Part shown: in pieces, positions 58,085-64,000 of the stretch
How the letters are laid out: the number at the start of each line of letters is the position of its first letter
Numbering within the stretch: position 1 is the first letter of the stretch
Source of the DNA: Pomphorhynchus laevis
Lineage: Eukaryota > Acanthocephala > Palaeacanthocephala > Echinorhynchida > Pomphorhynchidae
Assembly (NCBI GenBank): GCA_012934845.2
Contig: WNNJ02002155.1
Coordinates: 40,830-104,829, forward strand
Direction: 5' to 3'
DNA: 64,000 nucleotides
The notes under the pieces: generated by a model
Database searches by the model: none
Told to the model about the DNA's origin: nothing
The model's input: only the letters and a program-made list of their open reading frames with translations
Made by a program: the position numbers and the translations under genes

Positions 58085-58600
58085 TTTTATATCGTAAAGA
58101 TGACAAATAATTAAAGAAATTACAAGAAACATATATTTGCATGATCATTCATGCATACTATATAGTATTAAATATAATACATTAAATAATGAAATTTTAA
58201 GAATTGCAAAAATTTGTAGCGATACTGTTACGATATAGTAAAAATTATAAATTAACAATATAATGTTAAAAATAAATTTAAAATCATTAACATAACAAGT
58301 TCATGGATGGATAATAAATAATATACTTTGTAGTAGAATAAGATTCTCTAGATAATCAAATTTAATCAGAGGAAATACGTCCTTAGCACGTATATGGTCC
58401 CGCTGCTATGTTGGGTCGAGGAATTAGGGGCTGAAACATGATAGCATATCAGTTCCTCCTGATGACCTCTAATCCTTATTATGATGCAACGTCTGTTATT
58501 TATTAGTCAATTCATACAAATGACTATTTTTAAAATTTCAATTTTAATTTTAACTTGATATAAATTATAAAAAGTCTTATAACAATTATTTATTTATATT
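58085..58600 (+). mobile_element. PLE1 fragment with folded RNA block (copy C)
   Basis: Short 3' piece of PLE1 (CGTAAAGATGACA onward), decayed in its coding part, then the RNA block at 58368-58470. Hairpin TACGT/ACGTA replaces TACAT/ATGTA of copies A and B, a compensated pair change. GGTCCC with GGGGCT keeps the second helix. Confidence 0.75.
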
Positions 58601-58829
58601 ATTTAATTATTAAATTTTGATTTAATAAAATAAGGTTGCTAATTGGCATCCAAATCTATTATCGCTTCAACTATAAATTTAATATTTAATATTTAATAAA
58701 TTATAAATTAAAACTATATAAACGATATTAAAACGATATAAATTAAAACGACTTTTAATTTTTATCGTTCAGATAACATATCTTTTGTTTATTTTATATT
58801 AAATACGTAGACTCACTAATAATTGTTAA

Positions 58830-60180
58830 TAATAGCAATGCAAAATATACACTAACAACAAACTGCATTAATAAATTAATAGATAACATAAATAAATGTG
58901 GAATTGATAAAAAAGATATGTATATATGAACAATTAGAAATATTAAAACAACTTTAAATATTAATACAACTTGAATACAAATCTAGATTTAGTAGATATT
59001 AAAGAAGCGTTAGTAAAATTAATTAATCTTATATTCGGAAAAAGATATACATATATATGTTATAATAACCATAACGCCTATCTAACACAAATTAAACCAT
59101 TAAGTAAATATAAATATATGGATATAATTGAATTAATAGAATCCTTAAATATTTTGATAAATCAAAATTATTTAAAAGTATGGACATCTATATTTAGACA
59201 AGTAAAAGGTGTTTCAATAAGTGGTAATAGTAGCCTAATTATAGCTGACTTGATTTTAAGCTTTATATAATATGAATTTGTTCATAACTGTGTAAAAAAT
59301 AAATCTAAATTTTAAAAGATATGAAATATATGTTTCGATACATTGACGACATATGTGTATTTAAATCTGATGATTTTTATTCAATTAGTGAGCACATTTA
59401 TCCAGATGCCTTTATTTTTTACAAAACCAATATTGATGATAATACATACGATTTTAGTACTCTTTATACAAATCTAGGTTTAGTAGATATTAAAGAAGCG
59501 TTAGTAAAATTAATTAATCTTATATTCGGAAAAAGATATGCATATATATGTTATAATAATTATAACGCATATCTAATAAAAATTAAACCATCAAGTAAAT
59601 ATAAATATATGGATAAAATTGAATTATTCGAATCTTTAAATATTTAAATAAATCAAAGTCATTTATAGGTAATGACATCTATATTTAGACAAATAAAAGG
59701 TGTTCCAATGGGAGGTAATAGTAGCCCAACTATAGCTGCCTTTTTTAAGCTTTTTAGAATATGAATTTGTACATAACTGTTTAAAAAATAAATCTAAACT
59801 ATATAAAGATATAAATTATATGTCGCGATATATTGATGATATATGTGTATTTAACTCTAACAATTTTTATTTTATAAGTAAACAAATTTATCTAGGTAGC
59901 CTAATTCTTAATAAAACCAAGATTAATGACAAAGAAAGTATATATCTTGATATGAGCATTAAATTTACTTTAACTAAATTAACATCAATTAAAACTACTT
60001 TTAATTTATATCGTAAAGATCACATATTTAAATTTACAAGGAACATATTTTTGCATGAGCATTCTTGCATATCATATAATATAAAATATAATACATTAAA
60101 TATAAATAGTAATATGAATATAATCCATTAAATATAAATATAATCCATTAAAGTCTATGTACAAAGACTGTTTAGAATAA
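58830..60180 (+). mobile_element. PLE1 mosaic with a duplicated polymerase core
   Basis: A small N-terminal piece (58830-58880) is followed by a polymerase segment from TNLDLVDIKEALVKL (58971) to KTNIDDN (about 59440). There the sequence jumps back to YDFSTLYTNLGLVDIKEALV and runs again through the VKGVPMGGNSSP-equivalent and RYIDDICVF to the thumb at about 60131. So fingers and palm occur twice in tandem. Several breaks; non-functional. Confidence 0.75.
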
Positions 60181-60221
60181 ATATTAAAGATAATTAGAAG
60201 TAACTGTAATGCTGTAAGATT

Positions 60222-60540
60222 TCCGCGCCGGTTGCTCGACCCAACATAGAAGCGGGGCCAAACAAGTGCTAATGACGTTTGCCTCTGATGAAATTTGATT
60301 ATTAAATATTTTATTATGATACAAAGTATTTAATTTATCCATAATTTTTGTTAGCTTAATAGTTTAAATTTATTTTTCATAATATTCTGATGATTTATAC
60401 TTCTCTATTAAGAGAAGTATAATTAAGAGTTTAAATTTTTATAATATTTTGTTGATTTTTTTGTTGATATTTTTCATACTACCGAATATGTTCAGAATAT
60501 GTATCTCTTAAATTATTTAAATGATTTTGAATAAAGTTAA
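60222..60540 (-). mobile_element. PLE1 fragment with partial RNA block (copy D)
   Basis: Minus strand: decayed end of the polymerase (about 60540-60360) and then the 5' half of the RNA block (60222-60286), cut after the GGCCCC...CTATGTTGGGT part. Confidence 0.6.
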
Positions 60541-60639
60541 TATCTTATAATTTCATTTTAATATAATTTCATTATAATTTTCATTTTCATTAATTTCATT
60601 AATGGAAATTCTTATAATTTCATTATTTAATGTATTATA

Positions 60640-61080
60640 TTTTATATTATATGGTATTTTATTTCATATAATTTATATTAAGTTAAAACAAAAAATTGAA
60701 ATTTTAAATAAAAGTCAATTTTTATGAATTGACTAATAAATATCAGATGATGTATCAGAATAAGGATTAGAGGTCATTAGTTGGAACTTCTATGTTATCA
60801 TGCTTCGGCCCCTACTCCACGACCTAACATAGCAGCGGGACCAAGTAAATGTTACTGATTTATTTCCTCTGATGAAATTTGATTATCTAGTATCAAATAT
60901 ACTGAATATCTTAGTTGAATATCTTATTCTAACTCAGAGTTAAAATAAGAGTTTGAATAAAAGTTTTCTACTCAATAATTTAAATTTATTTTTTAGTAAC
61001 ATTTTGTTTAAAATTATATTTTACGATTTTCAGGTTATCCTAATATTCTAGTTTAAAATAGTTTATCATAATTATTATAA
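60640..61080 (-). mobile_element. PLE1 fragment with folded RNA block (copy E)
   Basis: The RNA block is at 60769-60870 on the minus strand. Its hairpin is TAAAT/ATTTA, a third compensated version. Flanks are decayed PLE1 3' sequence. Confidence 0.65.
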
Positions 61081-61480
61081 TTAATTATAGATTTAAATAT
61101 TTTATCTTAGAATATTCTATCTAGTATCTTATTCTAATGCAAAGTATATTATTTATTATCCATCCATAAAAATTTGCCACTTAAGAGTTTAAATTTATTC
61201 TTTATATTATTGTGTTGATTTATATATTTTACTATTTTCTGCTTGATGTTATTTTTATAGTAACCTAGTTTAAAATATGTATCTATTAAATTATTTAAAT
61301 GATTTTGAAGAAATCCAATATCATTACATATTGTTGCAATTCTTAAAATTTCATTATTTAATCTATTATATTTTATATTATATGGTATGCATGAATGCTC
61401 ATACAAAAATATGTTTCTTGTAAATTTAAATATGTCATCTTTACGATATGAATTAATAGTAGTTTTAATTTATGTTTTAG
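61081..61480 (-). mobile_element. PLE1 fragment, nearly identical 3' coding end
   Basis: From about 61125 to 61445 the sequence is almost identical to copies A and B (end of polymerase, KLGYYKNNIKQKIV ... KFLWMDNK), then similarity stops abruptly. The folded RNA block does not follow it here. Confidence 0.8.
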
Positions 61481-62090
61481 ATTTATTTATTATTTAAATT
61501 ATTAAAATATATAAGATTGTATACAATTTATATTTATTTAGTTAAAATTTAAAATTGAAATTTAAAATAAAAATCAATTTTTAGGATAATTACATGTTTC
61601 ATAGGCATTCCGAGTATCTAAAAATAAATGCAAAAATTTGATAAATATTTGGTTTAAACTGTAAATTATCCACCCGTAATATATAATAAACATCCGTAAT
61701 AAATAATGAGCAGTAAAACGCTGGATTTAATTTTTTAGTGGAAAGTTTTTTTGTAAAGTGACTTATGCAATTTATGTAAGTGAACTTTTCAGAAATTATA
61801 CTATCTCTGAAAAACTTTGAATTGAACTTAAAACTTTGAATCGAAACTTTGATATTGATTTATGATTGACTTAATTGTGGATATTCATTTAGATAACTGA
61901 GATGCTTATTATCTTTTTATAATTATTTTGTAATCAGCTTAAGTTTTTTATTGCAAGTTTTGGATCAAGTTGATTATTTCCCCCAGGGGGAAATAATCAT
62001 CTTGTGTAATTATTGGGGGAAATAATTAACTTCTGTAATTTTTATTGTAAACCCCAGATGACAGCATATTAATCCTATATTCGAAGAATC

Positions 62091-62928
62091 ATGGGCGCTG
62101 GAAATGATGATATTATATCGTTTTTCAAGCGAAAAGGTGTATTGAAATCATCCATGACATGTTGTCATTGTAATGATAATATGTCGTGGACCAGATATCG
62201 CAAAATATCGGAAGGCTTTGTTTGGAAATGCGTTAAAAAATTGTGAACGCTATAAGACAACCATGTCAATAAGAAAGCGTTCCTTTTTTGAAAACCTGAG
62301 AATTCCAATGACAGATTGTCTAGAGATTATATATAGGTTTTCAAAAGAGAAAAGAATTTACAAATTGCTGGATGAAATCTCCATTTGTAAAAACCTACGC
62401 AAACTATGTATTCGATATATAGATGACAATCCCATAAGATTAAGAGGGGATGGGATTGTGTGTCAAATTGACGAAAGTTTATTTTGCCACAAATCAAAAT
62501 ATAACATGGGAAGAAGCAGCGAGCAAATTTGGGTTTTCGAAATTTGCGACACAAGTTTTGTTCCAGCAAGAGGATATCTTCAACTTGTGCCCAATAGAGC
62601 CTCATCTACCTTATTGCCAATAATAGAACAAGTTTGCAAAAAAGGCACGATCATTCGCAGTGATGAATGGAAATCTTATAAAAAGCTTCATGAAATCGGG
62701 TTTCTGCATGAAACCGTCAATCATTCTCGTGAATTTTTAAATCGTGAAACAGGGGTTCATATCCAACATATTAAATCTTATTGGGCAAAGATGAAAGCTA
62801 GAGGGAAGGAAATGAAATGAATCCGCAAAAACTTGTTAAATGATTATTTGGCTGAATATATGTGGCGAGATAATATTCCTGGTGAGCCAATTGAAAAAAT
62901 ACTTGATTTATTAAACATTTATTTTTAA
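62091..62928 (+). pseudogene. Merlin transposase, one frameshift and one stop
   Basis: Starts MGAGNDDIISFFKRKGV with a zinc ribbon (CCHCNDNMSW ... FVWKC). An A run near 62237 adds a base, so CVKN-CERY is split over two frames; the second frame holds TMSIRKRSFFENLRIPMTDC, the catalytic block VCQIDESLFCHKSKYN, WVFEICDTSFVPARGYLQLV and IRSDEWKSYKKL, and VHIQHIKSYWAKMK. A TGA at 62818-62820 interrupts it, after which the same frame gives IRKNLLNDYLAEYMWRDNIP to a natural stop at 62928. The acidic residues of the first two positions (IDES, RSDEW) are present. Merlins are IS1595-related and cut and paste DNA. Confidence 0.85.
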
Positions 62929-63010
62929 TCTTATGTTATTTTCCTTTTTGTATTTTTAATTTTAATACCATAATGATTTCAAAAATATATTTTAAGATAA
63001 ACTTATATAA

Positions 63011-63122
63011 TTGTTGGGGGGAAATAATAAACTTGTGCAGTTGCTACGGGAAATAATAAACTTGTGTAGTTGCTGGGGGAAATAATAAACTTGTGTAGTT
63101 GCTGGGGGAAATAATAAACTTG
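63011..63122 (+). repeat. Iterated right end of Merlin, about 4 x 29 bp
   Basis: Units of the form TTGCTGGGGGAAATAATAAA then CTTGTGTAG repeat four times, the last being the terminal repeat itself. Confidence 0.9.
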
Positions 63123-64000
63123 ATACCAAGTTTTATTTTAAATATTATTAAAATAATATATTTTATTATATTTTATAATAATATATTTTATTTACATTAC
63201 TATGCAAAAAATGTTTATCTTGAGGATTTATATATCTGATAAACACATCTGCGTGCTTAAAAATATAAATTAAAAGGTAAATTAATTTTTACAAAATAAA
63301 TGAAATACTTTCTCAAAGAAATTAATAGGAAACCAATTACATATTATTTTTGTCCAAGAACATTGCACAGTATATAGCAGTTACTGCTGCCATATTCAAA
63401 ATTATAAATCAATTGTTGAATTCAAATAGCAATTGATAATTGATAAATTACAAATTAATAAATTACAAATTAATAAATTACTAATAATTTAATACATTTA
63501 TTGATATATTACTAATTGATAAATTAGTAATAGATGATAATCAGACAATAATTGATTGAACAAGTTTTCTTTCTAACCGTGGCAGCTATTAAATAATAAT
63601 AATTAACCGAATATTTGAAAATATAATGTTCATGATTAACTTTATTATTGAAGTTAATCATGAAGTTGATTAGTTAATTAATTAGCTGATAATTATTAGT
63701 TAAACTTATTAAAGTTTATTTTAATATTAAAAACTGAAGCATTCAAAGTATAGTCTGATTCAAAGTTTAATTATTTTTATTAATTAATTTAATTAATTCA
63801 AACTTAAAGTTTGAATTTAGAAACTTAAAAGAACAAGTATTATTAAATAAAAGAAAACTTTCTACATCAAATAAAAGAATAACTTTTATTTGATGTAGAG
63901 CAAATACACTTCTGAAACATTTTTGCTATTTTTTCGAATTTTTTAATCGTTACTTTATCTACATCTTCATAATATATATTGAAAAAAAATATATTTAAAT
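63123..64000. other. AT-rich flank with short tandem repeats
   Basis: No gene seen. AATTACAAATTAATA-type repeats lie at about 63440-63485, and an ATTAATTAATTAA-rich segment near 63660-63800. Confidence 0.6.

Larger units (their letters stand above)
61966..63122 (+). mobile_element. Merlin DNA transposon, nearly whole
   Basis: The terminal inverted repeat CAAGTTGATTATTTCCCCCA(G) at 61966-61986 is matched by 63102-63122 on the other strand with one difference. It may extend about ten bases outward (TTGGAT against TTGGTAT). The left end has a second, inverted copy of the GGGGGAAATAAT part; the right end has about four tandem copies. A transposase with two defects lies between. No clear 8-9 bp target duplication is seen. 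Confidence 0.88.

Overview
This window reads as nuclear DNA of an invertebrate animal with an AT-rich genome. The signs are eukaryotic tRNA genes without an encoded CCA, several clades of non-LTR retrotransposon (LINE), two kinds of Penelope-like element (PLE), Merlin DNA transposons, an Hsp90 retrocopy, and many small genes whose start codons sit on or just after a splice-acceptor-like AG. No feature names the phylum, and I do not guess one.

Layout. 1-28 kb is a repeat graveyard with higher GC than the rest. Four copies of one LINE family with a zinc-knuckle gag (A1, A2, A3, A4) lie on the + strand. A1, A2 and A3 are head to tail. A CR1/Jockey-like LINE (E) interrupts A3, a second CR1-like LINE (B) follows, and A4 is fused to B inside one open frame. 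Then come an RTE-type endonuclease fragment, a minus-strand CR1-like LINE (D), a three-copy repeat, a tRNA-Ser(CGA) with a decayed second copy, a fossil Ty3/Gypsy pol fragment, the 3' part of another LINE (C) and Merlin scraps.

28.5-31.1 kb is the best PLE copy (PLE1). Its 3' region holds a conserved folded RNA block that recurs five times in the window.

33.5-51.7 kb is the most interesting part. It is very AT-rich, and eight tiny minus-strand genes are scattered in it. They encode 42-103 aa proteins with a shared N-terminus (Met-Gly, a basic patch, an Ile-Pro motif), mostly followed by Cys clusters. Five of the eight are too short or too far downstream of another Met to be noticed easily. 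I recognise no known family. Seven of the eight begin Met-Gly and three have Ser at position 6, the N-myristoylation pattern, so membrane-anchored small Cys-rich proteins are my best inference. The cluster also contains tRNA-Pro(AGG), a nuclease-like retroelement fragment, a foldback MITE and a 0.9 kb imperfect palindrome.

51.8-64 kb is again mobile DNA: an inverted PLE1 copy whose 3' part is almost identical to the one at 30 kb, an Hsp90 pseudogene, a GIY-YIG-bearing Penelope/Neptune-type PLE with inverted terminal repeats, a mosaic of PLE1 fragments, and a nearly whole Merlin transposon with iterated ends. The two PLE1 copies face each other across the Cys-rich gene cluster.
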